Assembly (NCBI RefSeq): GCF_900103215.1
Contig: NZ_FNGV01000003.1
Coordinates: forward strand, 186,001-250,000
DNA from: Kriegella aquimaris
Lineage (GTDB): Bacteria; Bacteroidota; Bacteroidia; Flavobacteriales; Flavobacteriaceae
Direction: 5' to 3'
DNA length: 64,000 nt
Made by a program: the position numbers and the translations under genes. The notes beneath the pieces were generated by a model. It saw only the letters and a list, made by a program, of their open reading frames with translations, was not told where the DNA came from and ran no database searches. Positions 18,476 to 27,129 of the stretch are shown here, piece after piece (position 1 is the first letter of the stretch; each line of letters starts with the position of its first letter).

Positions 18476-20398
18476 ATGCAGTTTAAACATCCGGAATTAC
18501 TTTGGGGACTATTGCTACTACTGATTCCTGTTTTAATACATCTCTTTCAACTTCGCAGATTTAAGAAAACGCCATTTACCAATGTAAAACTCTTGCAGAA
18601 AGTCCAAGCGGCTTCAAGGCGTAGCAAAACTTTAAAAAAGTGGTTGCTCTTAATCACAAGGCTTTCATTATTTGCTGCTTTGGTTCTTGCATTTGCCCAA
18701 CCATTTTTTGCCACTAGTTCGGCGCTACAAGAGAAGGAAACCGTCATATATCTTGACGATTCTTTTAGTATGCAGGCCAAAATGGACGATGAAACACTAT
18801 TACAGCATGCCGTTCAAGAGTTGGCCAAGCAAATACCCAAAGATCAAGTCTTTAATCTATTCACCAATACAAAGGTTTTTAGAGACGTAACACTGAACGC
18901 GATTCAAAACGACTTGCTGTCCCTCTCTTTTACTGCTGATCAATTGCAGTTAAATGAGATATATCTTAAAGCAGGCACATTTTTAACCGGTTCTAAAAAT
19001 TCGGTAAAGAATTTGATCTTAATTTCAGATTTTCAAGATAGACACCCATCATCGATTACCGATTCAATTCTAATAAGTTCATCGCATTATGTGAAGCTTG
19101 TTCCTGACAATTCTACCAATGTCTCGATAGATTCTGTTTTCTTGGCTCCTACGTCTACAGAAAACATGGAAGTCAATGCCTTGCTTTCAAAAGTAGGCGA
19201 CATCGAAAATATTGCAGTATCACTTTTTAATGGAGATAAGTTGATAGCCAAGACCTCGGCCGCTTTTAATGCCGGAGATAAAGCCGAAGTTACTTTCACC
19301 CTTCCTAAGAACGAGCCTATAAAAGGAAAAATAGAAATTTCAGATGCAGGCTTGACTTATGACAATCAGTTCTATTTTAATATAGATGAAAAAGAAAAAA
19401 TAAAAGTTCTTGCCATCGGGGCATCAGACAATAATTACCTCAATCGTATATTTTCAGAAGATGAGTTTGCTTTTTCATCCTACACTTTAAAAAATTTAAA
19501 CTACCGGGATTTACCACTTCAAAACTTGATCGTCATCAATGAACTGGAAACCATACCCACTTCATTGCTGACCAGCATACATTCATTTACCGATGACGGC
19601 GGAAGTCTGATCATAGTACCTCATTCAGAAATGGATATAACCGCATACAATCAACTAATATCCCCGTATTTCTCATCTTCATTTGTGAAAAAAAATCTTC
19701 TAGAGAGAAATATTACGGGCATTATTTTTTCACATCCTCTTTACCAAAATGTATTTGAAAAAAATGTAAGTAATTTTCAATACCCAAAAGTTTCAAGCTA
19801 CTATAGTATAAAATCTTTTTTGCCGACCGCCCTATCATATGATAACGGAGATCCTTTTTTAGTTGGCAACACTAGTATCTACATTTTTACAGCACCGCTA
19901 TCAAATCAAAATTCAAACTTTCAAAATTCGCCTTTGATTGTACCGAGCTTCTATAATATTGGGCAAAATAGTCTCAAAGTAAACCAGCTGTACTATACTT
20001 TGGGCAGTTCGGCAGAAATAGATATTATAACACAACTGACGAAAGATAATATCCTTAGTGTTTCAAAGGGAGCGACAGAATTTATTCCAAAGCAACGATC
20101 TATGGCCAACAAAGTTCGATTGTCTTTCGACGACCTCCCTTACGAAGATGGTATATATGAGGTTGCCCATAAAGAGATTATTTTCAAAGGTTTAAGTTTC
20201 AATTACCCAAGAAACGAGAGCAAAGTCGACTATTTGGATTTAGCGGATATCAGTTCTGAAACTCGACAGGAATCGGTTGCATCTGTATTTCAAGAAATGC
20301 AGAACGACAATCGAATACAGGAGCTTTGGAAATGGTTTATTATTTTAGCCATAGTTTTTATCTTGATGGAGGTTCTCATCCAAAGGTTTTTGAAATGA
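18476..20398 (+). CDS. BatA-domain/VWA membrane protein
   Basis: A 640-residue inner-membrane protein. It has the BatA-type N-terminus: two membrane segments (LLWGLLLLLIPVLIHLF and LLLITRLSLFAALVLAF) separated by the RRFKKTPFTNVKLL linker. A von Willebrand A-like domain follows, with a MIDAS-like DDSFSMQ (DxSxS) near residue 100. The long periplasmic middle region is beta-rich, and a C-terminal membrane helix (WFIILAIVFILMEVLI) ends the protein. Bat/BatA proteins belong to the aerotolerance gene family, whose molecular role is uncertain; standalone versions are common in flavobacteria. It is probably co-transcribed with the downstream genes up to 22727. Confidence 0.85.
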   Translation: MQFKHPELLWGLLLLLIPVLIHLFQLRRFKKTPFTNVKLLQKVQAASRRSKTLKKWLLLITRLSLFAALVLAFAQPFFATSSALQEKETVIYLDDSFSMQAKMDDETLLQHAVQELAKQIPKDQVFNLFTNTKVFRDVTLNAIQNDLLSLSFTADQLQLNEIYLKAGTFLTGSKNSVKNLILISDFQDRHPSSITDSILISSSHYVKLVPDNSTNVSIDSVFLAPTSTENMEVNALLSKVGDIENIAVSLFNGDKLIAKTSAAFNAGDKAEVTFTLPKNEPIKGKIEISDAGLTYDNQFYFNIDEKEKIKVLAIGASDNNYLNRIFSEDEFAFSSYTLKNLNYRDLPLQNLIVINELETIPTSLLTSIHSFTDDGGSLIIVPHSEMDITAYNQLISPYFSSSFVKKNLLERNITGIIFSHPLYQNVFEKNVSNFQYPKVSSYYSIKSFLPTALSYDNGDPFLVGNTSIYIFTAPLSNQNSNFQNSPLIVPSFYNIGQNSLKVNQLYYTLGSSAEIDIITQLTKDNILSVSKGATEFIPKQRSMANKVRLSFDDLPYEDGIYEVAHKEIIFKGLSFNYPRNESKVDYLDLADISSETRQESVASVFQEMQNDNRIQELWKWFIILAIVFILMEVLIQRFLK

Positions 20399-20474
20399 GT
20401 TTAGGGAAATAAAATAGAACCTAATTCGATTTAGGATTTTTATAAAAGAAAATGATTAGTCACATCTGAGCGAA

Positions 20475-21734
20475 ATGGATATACTTTTAAAATCAGCCAA
20501 AATTATTGATGCCGGAAACAAGGAATATCACCTAAAAAAAAGGGATATCCTTATTAAGAATGGCGTCATCGAGAACATAGCGCCAAAGATAGAAGGAACA
20601 GGTAAAGTAAAAATTATCGACTATAAAAATCTGCACGTTTCCATAGGATGGTTCGATAGTGGTGTAAGTTTTGGTGAGCCAGGTTACGAAGAGCGGGAAA
20701 CCATAGCAAACGGACTTCGAACCGCTGCGAAGAGCGGCTTTACAGATGTCATTTTAAACCCAAACACCAATCCAGTGCCCGACGGCAGCGGGGCTATCGT
20801 TTTTCTTAAAAATGCTGCAAAGGGTCAGGTCACTAGTTTATATCCCATTGGAACTTTAACAAAGGGAGGTGCGGGCGAGGTACTCGCCGAATTGTACGAC
20901 ATGAAAAATTCGGGCGCAGTGGCGTTCTACGATTTTAAATGTCCTCTAAAAAATTCAAACCTGGTGAAAATAGCGCTGCAGTATGCCCAGAATTTTGATG
21001 GATTTATATATTCATTTCCTCAAGATTCAAAAATTGCGGGAAAGGGAATTGTCAACGAAGGCGTGGTTTCGACACGGTTAGGCTTGAAGGGAATTCCCGC
21101 ACTCGCAGAAGAGCTTCAAATTTCTCGCGATTTATTTATTCTCGGGTATACGGGTGGAAAACTACACATTCCCACCATTTCTACTGCCAATTCGGTAAAG
21201 TTGATTTCCGATGCAAAGAAAAAGGGTTTAAACGTTAGTTGTAGTGTAGCAATACACAATCTTTTCCTGACCGACGAAGCATTGGAAGAATACAATTCTC
21301 TTTTCAAGGTAATGCCTCCGCTTCGAACGAAAAGCGATGCGAAGGCCCTTCTAAAAGGTCTTACAGATGGCGTCATTGATTTTGTGACTTCAGATCATAA
21401 TCCCATGAATATCGAACAAAAGCATGTCGAATTTGATAATGCAGCGTTTGGCACCCTAGGGCTGGAAAGTGCTTTTGGAGCGCTAAATCAACTTTTGGAT
21501 ATTGAAAAATGTATCGAAATTTTAACAAAGGGCAGAGAACGCTATGGTTTGGCAACACCAATACTAAAACAAGGATACAAAGCTTGTTTGACTCTTTTTA
21601 ATCCTGATAAGACCTATACCTTTACAGAGAAACAGCTTTTCTCTACCTCTAAAAATAGTATGTTCTTGGAAAGTACTTTAAAAGGCTCGGTTTATGGCAC
21701 GATTAACAATAACAGAATAAGTTTAAACGATTGA
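20475..21734 (+). CDS. Dihydroorotase-family protein lacking the HxH metal motif
   Basis: A 419-residue amidohydrolase-superfamily protein with the dihydroorotase layout: GYEERETIANGLRTAAKSGFTDV and NPNTNPVPD match the substrate-proximal loop, and TSDHNPMN matches the late Asp region. The metal-binding DxHxH of active enzymes is D61-S-G-V-S65 here, so both histidines are missing. It may be a PyrC'-type non-catalytic partner that assembles with aspartate transcarbamoylase, or an enzyme that changed function. A genuine pyrC should exist elsewhere. It lies between the BatA-type gene and a small membrane protein on one likely transcript. Confidence 0.8.
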   Translation: MDILLKSAKIIDAGNKEYHLKKRDILIKNGVIENIAPKIEGTGKVKIIDYKNLHVSIGWFDSGVSFGEPGYEERETIANGLRTAAKSGFTDVILNPNTNPVPDGSGAIVFLKNAAKGQVTSLYPIGTLTKGGAGEVLAELYDMKNSGAVAFYDFKCPLKNSNLVKIALQYAQNFDGFIYSFPQDSKIAGKGIVNEGVVSTRLGLKGIPALAEELQISRDLFILGYTGGKLHIPTISTANSVKLISDAKKKGLNVSCSVAIHNLFLTDEALEEYNSLFKVMPPLRTKSDAKALLKGLTDGVIDFVTSDHNPMNIEQKHVEFDNAAFGTLGLESAFGALNQLLDIEKCIEILTKGRERYGLATPILKQGYKACLTLFNPDKTYTFTEKQLFSTSKNSMFLESTLKGSVYGTINNNRISLND

Positions 21735-21736
21735 AA

Positions 21737-22066
21737 ATGAGTATAAATACAATCAAAGAAGGAAAGACAAGTGCCATCGTCGCTTATATGACAATGATTG
21801 GCGCCCTGATTGCCATTAGTATGAACTCAGAATCAGAGAATGAATTTGCCCGGTTTCATATTCGTCAAGCCTTTGGTCTTCATCTTATTTTTTTAGGTGT
21901 TGCCATCTTTTTGAGTGTTTGGTTCAACGAATATGCCTGGTACGGACTTTATATTTTTTACATCGTTCTTTGGTTCTATGGTTTTTTAGGCGCATTAAAC
22001 GAAAAAAAACAGTCTGTACCCGTACTCGGTCCCTATTTTCAAAAATGGTTTACTTTTATTAGATAA
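21737..22066 (+). CDS. Small DUF4870-like membrane protein
   Basis: About 109 residues from the ATG at 21737, with three likely membrane helices (IVAYMTMIGALIAISM, LIFLGVAIFLSVWF, GLYIFYIVLWFYGFLGAL). The motif NEFARFHIRQAFGLHL matches the DUF4870/YtxH-like 'FARFHxRQA' signature. It begins 2 bases after the dihydroorotase-like stop codon, so translation is probably coupled; a TTG at 21731 overlapping that stop is a less likely start. Function unknown. Confidence 0.75.
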   Translation: MSINTIKEGKTSAIVAYMTMIGALIAISMNSESENEFARFHIRQAFGLHLIFLGVAIFLSVWFNEYAWYGLYIFYIVLWFYGFLGALNEKKQSVPVLGPYFQKWFTFIR

Positions 22067-22067
22067 C

Positions 22068-22727
22068 ATGACAACAGCCCCCCTATCCCTCGAACATCTC
22101 ATTAGGCCATCTTCTTTGGAAGAAGGAAAACCACCCGTTCTTTTTATGTTTCATGGTTACGGAAGCAATGAGGAAGACCTATTTTCCTTTGCCCCTGAAC
22201 TACCAAAAACCCTTTGTGTTATTTCGGTTCGTGCACCCTACCCGCTAGAACCCTTCGGTTATGCATGGTACGCCATTAATTTTGATGCCGAACAAGGAAA
22301 ATGGAGCGATGACGAGCAGGCTAAAGTTTCTAGGGACAAAATTGCCGCTTTTATTGACGAAGCTTGCACCACCTACAATCTTGATTCAAAAAATATTTCA
22401 CTTCTAGGGTTTAGCCAAGGCACAATTCTGAGCTATGCCGTAGCACTCTCCTATCCTGAGAAAATTAATAATGTAATCGCCCTTAGCGGTTATATCAATA
22501 AGAATATCTTAGTTGATGGCTATGCTGAAAAGAACCATAAAAACTTGCAGATCTATGCTTCCCATGGGCAAGTAGATCAGGTGATTCCTCCTGAATGGGC
22601 GCAAAAGGCACCTGACATTTTAACGAAATTAGGGATTGCCAATACGTACGAAGAGTTTCCTGTGGGTCACGGAGTTTCTCCGCAAAATTTCCGCTCTTTT
22701 AATCAATGGCTTATAGAAAGGATCTAA
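22068..22727 (+). CDS. Phospholipase/carboxylesterase family alpha/beta hydrolase
   Basis: A 219-residue cytosolic serine hydrolase. MFHGYGSNEEDLFSF is the oxyanion region and GFSQGTILSYA carries the nucleophile Ser. SHGQVDQVIPP supplies the Asp and VGHGVSPQNF the His. The family (YpfH/carboxylesterase 2-like) cleaves short acyl esters or lysophospholipids. It starts 1 base after the upstream membrane protein stop (ATAACATG context), so it is part of the same operon. The physiological ester is unknown. Confidence 0.85.
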   Translation: MTTAPLSLEHLIRPSSLEEGKPPVLFMFHGYGSNEEDLFSFAPELPKTLCVISVRAPYPLEPFGYAWYAINFDAEQGKWSDDEQAKVSRDKIAAFIDEACTTYNLDSKNISLLGFSQGTILSYAVALSYPEKINNVIALSGYINKNILVDGYAEKNHKNLQIYASHGQVDQVIPPEWAQKAPDILTKLGIANTYEEFPVGHGVSPQNFRSFNQWLIERI

Positions 22728-22792
22728 ATTTTTTAATGAATATAATTCTGAGGTACCCATGAATTATGTCAAAATCGGTTTTACTCACAAAA

Positions 22793-23287
22793 CTATTGGC
22801 TTCTTGTATATAATAAATGATCTATCAAGGTGAAATCAACACCTAAGTCATCTTTAAGTTCATATTTTAAAAGGAGTTCGCCCCAATATTTTCCATCGGA
22901 AAAATCGGCAATAATCCACTTATGATTTAGAATTTTTATTTTATTGATTTTAAAGTCACTTTCCATTCCCTCATACGGAATCAATGGATTGTCTCCTTTC
23001 TGTTCATTGGTCTCAAGCAGCTTATCGGCGATATAACGTGAAGGATCATCCAATTGCAGATGCTCATAATAAACAAGGGCATCATCATTATTTTCCAGAG
23101 AAAAATACTGCATATCGAGCACTTTCAACTGGGTTTGTTGTACCGAATCTTGCAGGTTTTCGATTTTATTATGCAACCTCTCTAGTTGGGCATCTTTGGC
23201 TTCTATAATTTTATTACTGCTCACAAAGAGATATAGGGCAATTAAAGCCATGAAGAAAAATAGATACAAGAATATTTTACTTCTCAT
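22793..23287 (-). CDS. Membrane-anchored hypothetical protein
   Basis: A 164-residue protein with one N-terminal membrane helix (IFLYLFFFMALIALYLFV), then a short coiled coil (AKDAQLERLHNKIENLQDSVQQ), then a soluble alpha/beta domain of ~100 residues with KWIIADFSDGKYWGELL. No family name is certain; similar proteins occur next to the MBL-fold gene in flavobacteria. It starts 11 bases after the MBL hydrolase stop and is probably co-transcribed with it. Domain location is periplasmic by topology inference. Confidence 0.65.
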   Translation of the reverse strand: MRSKIFLYLFFFMALIALYLFVSSNKIIEAKDAQLERLHNKIENLQDSVQQTQLKVLDMQYFSLENNDDALVYYEHLQLDDPSRYIADKLLETNEQKGDNPLIPYEGMESDFKINKIKILNHKWIIADFSDGKYWGELLLKYELKDDLGVDFTLIDHLLYTRSQ

Positions 23288-23298
23288 TTTTTGTTAAA

Positions 23299-24084
23299 TT
23301 ATAATTCAATAACCAAATTATCAAAGGCCAAATGTACGTTTTTTGGTAATTTTTTTTCAACGTCGGCGTGAAAACCTAACAAATGACTTATATGTGTCAA
23401 ATAAGCAGTTTCCGGTTCCATTTTTTTTACAAATGCCAAAGCCTCTTCTAGATTGAAATGAGAATGATGGGGTTCTTCGCGCAGGGCATTGACCACAAGT
23501 ACTTTACTTCCCTTGATTTTTTCCTGTTCCACTTCACTTACAGTCTTCGCATCGGTGAGATACGTAAAGTCATCAACACGAAAACCAAAGACTTTCAACC
23601 TGTTATGATCTGCCTCAATAGGAACGACGGTCTTGTTTCCAATTTTAAAAGGTTGGTTACTCCCAATTGTATTTATCATTACCGATGGCGCCCCAGGGTA
23701 TCTATTCTCTGTGGCGAAAATGTAATCGAATCGCTTTCGAAGTGAAGCCACCACTCGTTCATGTGCATATATGGGGATATCTCCTTGCCTAAAAAAATAA
23801 GGACGAATATCATCTATTCCCGCAGTATGATCAGAATGCTCATGCGTAAACAATATGCCATCTAGCCGGTTTACATGGTTAGTCAACATTTGTTGTCTGA
23901 AGTCAGGCCCGCAATCAATAACATAGTTGTAGTTGTCCCACGAAATCAATACCGATACCCGAAGTCTTTTATCTCTACTGTCGGTACTAAGACAAACTGG
24001 GTGAGTACTTCCAATTACAGGCACTCCTTGAGATGTTCCAGTGCCTAAAAAAGTAATTTTTAATCCTTTTTTCATTAATTTCAA
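23299..24084 (-). CDS. MBL-fold metallohydrolase (PhnP-like)
   Basis: A 261-residue cytosolic metallo-beta-lactamase-fold enzyme. Motifs: GTGTSQGVPVIG at the N-terminus, the metal-binding THEHSDHTAGIDDIRP (HxHxDH), EADHNRLKVFG, and YLTHISHLLG near the end. This layout matches the PhnP/cyclic phosphodiesterase-like branch rather than lactamases. The cysteine near residue 31 (HPVCLSTDSRDKRLR) fits PhnP-type proteins. Its substrate is unknown. It diverges from the gene at 24157, with a 72-base promoter region between. The ATG at 24075 is an equally good start. Confidence 0.82.
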   Translation of the reverse strand: MKLMKKGLKITFLGTGTSQGVPVIGSTHPVCLSTDSRDKRLRVSVLISWDNYNYVIDCGPDFRQQMLTNHVNRLDGILFTHEHSDHTAGIDDIRPYFFRQGDIPIYAHERVVASLRKRFDYIFATENRYPGAPSVMINTIGSNQPFKIGNKTVVPIEADHNRLKVFGFRVDDFTYLTDAKTVSEVEQEKIKGSKVLVVNALREEPHHSHFNLEEALAFVKKMEPETAYLTHISHLLGFHADVEKKLPKNVHLAFDNLVIEL

Positions 24085-24123
24085 ATTTATAACTAATTAG
24101 TTTAATAGCTTCATCGTTCTTAG

Positions 24124-24131
24124 TAACTTTG
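24124..24131 (+). promoter_or_regulatory. -7 box (TAACTTTG) for the gene at 24157
   Basis: TAACTTTG matches TAnnTTTG exactly and lies 25 bases before the ATG. No clear -33 TTG was found, so this is moderate. Confidence 0.4.
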
Positions 24132-24156
24132 TTAAAAGAAAAATCTAGCTAAGAAA

Positions 24157-25617
24157 ATGACATCAGTCCTAAAAAGGGAAGCCGCATTTGAGAACATTCC
24201 CTCTCTAAAGGCCAAAACCCTACGAATAAATCTGAATCCTGATATTTACGGAACTTTCGCAGAAATCGGTGCAGGTCAAGAGACGGCCAGACATTTTTTC
24301 AGGTCTGGAGGCGCATCAGGCACCATTGCCAAAGCTATGAGTGCTTATGATAAAGACTTTAGCGATGCCATATATGGTACCGAAAAAGATGGTAGGTATG
24401 TAAGTCAGCCCCGATTAAAAAAAATGTTGGAGCATGAAATGCGTCTGATGGAAGAACGAATTAGCAGAAAGACCCATCCAGAAAGGTTGTTTTTCTCTTA
24501 CGCCAATACCGTTGCAACCATTGATTTCTCTAAACGGTACAAAGGTCATGGGTGGCTGGGCATCCGGTATCAATTGGATCCAAATCAAAAGGAATATGAT
24601 GAAATAATACTGCATATCCGATTTAAACAAAATGAGGCCCGTTTACAACAGGAAACACTTGGAACCGTGGGTGTTAACCTTATTTATGGAGCTTTCTACA
24701 AATACCATAAACCTCGCAAACTTCTAAAATATTTATACGATCATATCGATAAGGATACCATTGAAATAGATATGGTTAATTTTTCCGGTCCGAATTTCAA
24801 GGATGTCGACAATAGGCTGATGAGCCTGCAGCTTATTAAGAACGATATGACCGATGCCATTATGTTCGGTCCCGATGGCAATAATTTGCTCCCCGCAACA
24901 ATGCTTTATAAAAAGAACATCTTAGCACTGCGCGGAAGTTTCAGGCCTGTGACCAAGGTAAATATGGATATGTTTGAAAAATCATATGATATTTTCATTA
25001 GGGATCCAGCAGTCGATGAGGAGAAAACGGTTGTCATTTTCGAAATAACGCTATCGAATCTAAAAGCTTCCGGTGAAATCGACGAGCACGATTTCATGGA
25101 CAGAGCAGAGTTGCTATGCACCTTGGGTCACACCGTACTTATTTCAAAATTTCAGGAATATTATAAGTTGGTGGAGTATTTCAACAATTATACAAAAGCC
25201 AAAATAGGATTGACCATGGGAGTCAATAACCTTGTTGACATTTTCGACGAAAAATACTATCGCCATCTAAGCGGTGGTATACTTGAAGCCTTTGGGAAAT
25301 TATTTTTCAAAGAGTTACAGGTATACTTATATCCAATGAAAAACCCTGATACAGGGCAAATCATGACCAGCAATAATATTAAGGTACATCCTAGAATGAA
25401 AGAATTGTATAAATTCTTCAAGTACAATGGCAAAGTGATGGACATCATCGATTACGACCCCGAAATCATGCATATTTTTTCAAGAGATGTCTTGAAAAAG
25501 CTGATCAATGGCGAAGATGGATGGGAAGAAATGTTGCCTGATGGGTTACCTGAATTAATTAAAGAGAAGAAACTATTCACTCGAAAACTTGTCAAGCAAC
25601 AAGAGGATAAAATTTAG
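24157..25617 (+). CDS. Large conserved cytosolic protein of unknown function
   Basis: A 486-residue soluble protein, evidently conserved (balanced composition, GTFAEIGAGQETARHFFR near the start, NLVDIFDEKYYRHLSGGILEAFGKLF late). It has no signal peptide and no membrane segment, so a 'TonB-dependent receptor' label, sometimes given to relatives in databases, would be wrong. Other relatives carry nicotinate-nucleotide adenylyltransferase labels, but no HxGH nucleotidyltransferase motif is visible. A strong terminator follows directly, so it is a single-gene unit. Function left open. Confidence 0.7.
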   Translation: MTSVLKREAAFENIPSLKAKTLRINLNPDIYGTFAEIGAGQETARHFFRSGGASGTIAKAMSAYDKDFSDAIYGTEKDGRYVSQPRLKKMLEHEMRLMEERISRKTHPERLFFSYANTVATIDFSKRYKGHGWLGIRYQLDPNQKEYDEIILHIRFKQNEARLQQETLGTVGVNLIYGAFYKYHKPRKLLKYLYDHIDKDTIEIDMVNFSGPNFKDVDNRLMSLQLIKNDMTDAIMFGPDGNNLLPATMLYKKNILALRGSFRPVTKVNMDMFEKSYDIFIRDPAVDEEKTVVIFEITLSNLKASGEIDEHDFMDRAELLCTLGHTVLISKFQEYYKLVEYFNNYTKAKIGLTMGVNNLVDIFDEKYYRHLSGGILEAFGKLFFKELQVYLYPMKNPDTGQIMTSNNIKVHPRMKELYKFFKYNGKVMDIIDYDPEIMHIFSRDVLKKLINGEDGWEEMLPDGLPELIKEKKLFTRKLVKQQEDKI

Positions 25618-25623
25618 GCATAG

Positions 25624-25678
25624 AAAATCCCTATTAAACCTAGAGAGATTTTACGTCTCGAATATTAATAGGGATTTT
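25624..25678 (+). terminator. Strong terminator after the 24157 gene
   Basis: A perfect 14-bp stem AAAATCCCTATTAA / TTAATAGGGATTTT with a 27-base loop that itself has a small GAGA/TCTC stem. It begins 7 bases after the stop codon. It can work in both directions, the convergent bcp gene being just beyond. Confidence 0.8.
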
Positions 25679-25727
25679 GTTTGAAATCTTAGTTTTCTAT
25701 AGAAAGACTCCATGAAACTTAACAGCG

Positions 25728-26180
25728 CTATTCTAGTAATTGTGCGGCGTGGTTCTTTGTCTTAACTTTTGAAATCACTTTGGTGACGACGCCTGTTTCA
25801 TCAATTACAAAGGTGGTTCTGTGAATTCCATCGAACACTCTTCCCATAAACTTTTTTGGTCCCCAAACTCCAAAAGTATTGATTACCGAATGATCTTCAT
25901 CGGCCAATAGAGGAAATGGCAAATTGTATTTTTTCTTAAAATTACCTTGTTTTTTTTCAGAATCGGCGCTCACACCTAATAACTCAAAACCGCGAGACTG
26001 CAATTCAGAGTAATTATCCCTTAAGTTACAGGCCTCTAAAGTACATCCGGGCGTGTTCGCCCGTGGATAGAAAAAAACAATCAGTTTTTTTCCCTTATAA
26101 TCTGTTAAATTGATACTATTGCCATCTTGATCAGTACTAGAAAACTCAGGTACCTTATCTCCTTCTTTCAATGTTGTCAT
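25728..26180 (-). CDS. bcp: Bcp-type peroxiredoxin (thioredoxin-dependent thiol peroxidase)
   Basis: A 150-residue cytosolic peroxiredoxin. The peroxidatic Cys is in TPGCTLEACNLRD, with the resolving Cys five residues later, as in the PrxQ/Bcp subfamily; YPRANTPGCT and DEDHSVINTFGVW are also conserved. It reduces H2O2 and organic peroxides with thioredoxin. It is divergent from endonuclease III, 54 bases apart, pairing an antioxidant with an oxidative-damage repair enzyme. The start is the first ATG, following a normal A/T-rich leader. Confidence 0.93.
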   Translation of the reverse strand: MTTLKEGDKVPEFSSTDQDGNSINLTDYKGKKLIVFFYPRANTPGCTLEACNLRDNYSELQSRGFELLGVSADSEKKQGNFKKKYNLPFPLLADEDHSVINTFGVWGPKKFMGRVFDGIHRTTFVIDETGVVTKVISKVKTKNHAAQLLE

Positions 26181-26234
26181 TCCTTAAATTTATTTAAATT
26201 CGTTCTTTAAACTGTACAGCGAAACTACACAAAA

Positions 26235-26900
26235 ATGACAAAAGCCGAAAAGGTTGACTTTGCAATAAAAACACTTCAAGAACTATATCCAACCATTCCT
26301 GTGCCCCTTGAGCATAAAGATCCATATACCTTATTAATAGCCGTACTACTTTCTGCGCAAAGTACCGATGTTCGTGTGAACCTGATTACCCCGCTTTTGT
26401 TTGAAAAAGCTGATAACCCTTTCGACATGATAAAATTATCGGTAGCTGAAATCAGGGAAATCATTAAGCCTGTTGGTTTATCTCCTATGAAATCAAAAGG
26501 CATTTATGGGTTATCAAAAATTCTAATAGAGAAATATGGAGGTGAAGTTCCGAAAGACATTGCCTTGTTGGAAGAACTACCTTCGGTAGGCCATAAGACC
26601 GCTAGCGTAGTGGTATCACAGGCCTTTGGCATACCTGCATTTCCTGTGGATACACATATACACCGCTTAATGTACCGATGGGGATTTTCCAATGGTAAAA
26701 ATGTTACTCAAACGGAAAAAGATGCTAAAAGGTTGTTTTCAAAAGAGTTATGGAACGACTTGCACTTACAGATAATCTGGTACGGACGTCAATATTCCCC
26801 AGCAAGAGGCTGGGATTTGGAAAAAGATATTATAACCAAAACCATAGGAAGAAAGAAGGTTCTGGATGAATATTTTAAAAACAAAAAGACCCGAAAATAA
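26235..26900 (+). CDS. nth: Endonuclease III without the Fe-S cluster cysteines
   Basis: A 221-residue DNA glycosylase/AP lyase of the HhH-GPD family for oxidised pyrimidines. The helix-hairpin-helix LPSVGHKTASVV carries the catalytic Lys121, and FPVDTHIHR carries Asp139. Canonical Nth has a C-terminal Cys-x6-Cys-x2-Cys-x5-Cys loop holding [4Fe-4S]; here the region reads GRQYSPARGWDLEKD with no cysteine at all. Catalytic residues are intact, so activity is likely, but the cluster is lost. The stop codon lies in the loop of a terminator hairpin. It is divergent from bcp. Confidence 0.9.
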   Translation: MTKAEKVDFAIKTLQELYPTIPVPLEHKDPYTLLIAVLLSAQSTDVRVNLITPLLFEKADNPFDMIKLSVAEIREIIKPVGLSPMKSKGIYGLSKILIEKYGGEVPKDIALLEELPSVGHKTASVVVSQAFGIPAFPVDTHIHRLMYRWGFSNGKNVTQTEKDAKRLFSKELWNDLHLQIIWYGRQYSPARGWDLEKDIITKTIGRKKVLDEYFKNKKTRK

Positions 26901-26910
26901 TCGGGTCTTT
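26885..26910. terminator. Terminator overlapping the nth stop codon
   Basis: A perfect 10-bp stem AAAGACCCGA/TCGGGTCTTT; the loop AAATAA contains the nth stop. The inverted repeat works on both strands, and the minus-strand sigma/small-ORF unit ends at 26913, so it probably terminates both. Confidence 0.8.
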
Positions 26911-26912
26911 AT

Positions 26913-27056
26913 CTAATTCAAAATATTTTCGAATTTAAAATTTTTGTGCTCTACAATGTGCAAAGATTTTGAATAATTCAATAAAAATTGAATAGTTTCT
27001 GTCCTCGTTGCCACAAGTTGACACCTATTTTCGTGTTGAGAGTAGATTTTTTCCAT
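26913..27056 (-). CDS. 47-residue small protein downstream of sigma factor (copy A)
   Basis: An ORF of 47 residues, too short for most gene callers, starting MEKIYSQHENRC and containing TETIQFLLNYSKSLHI. It has exactly the length and the same core (TETIQFLLNYSKSL, 14 identical residues) as the ORF at 28224-28367, which lies in the same place behind the paralogous sigma factor. It also shares the start MEx-IY and the end F(E)xxLN. Conservation across two diverged paralogous cassettes argues for real translation. It lies 73 bases after the sigma stop. Probably an amphipathic helix; role unknown. Confidence 0.65.
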   Translation of the reverse strand: MEKIYSQHENRCQLVATRTETIQFLLNYSKSLHIVEHKNFKFENILN

Positions 27057-27129
27057 AATTATAGTATTGTTATGTATTAGATAACGCAACTAAAATTAAA
27101 ATATTGTCTACTCTTTAAAAGACCAACTT

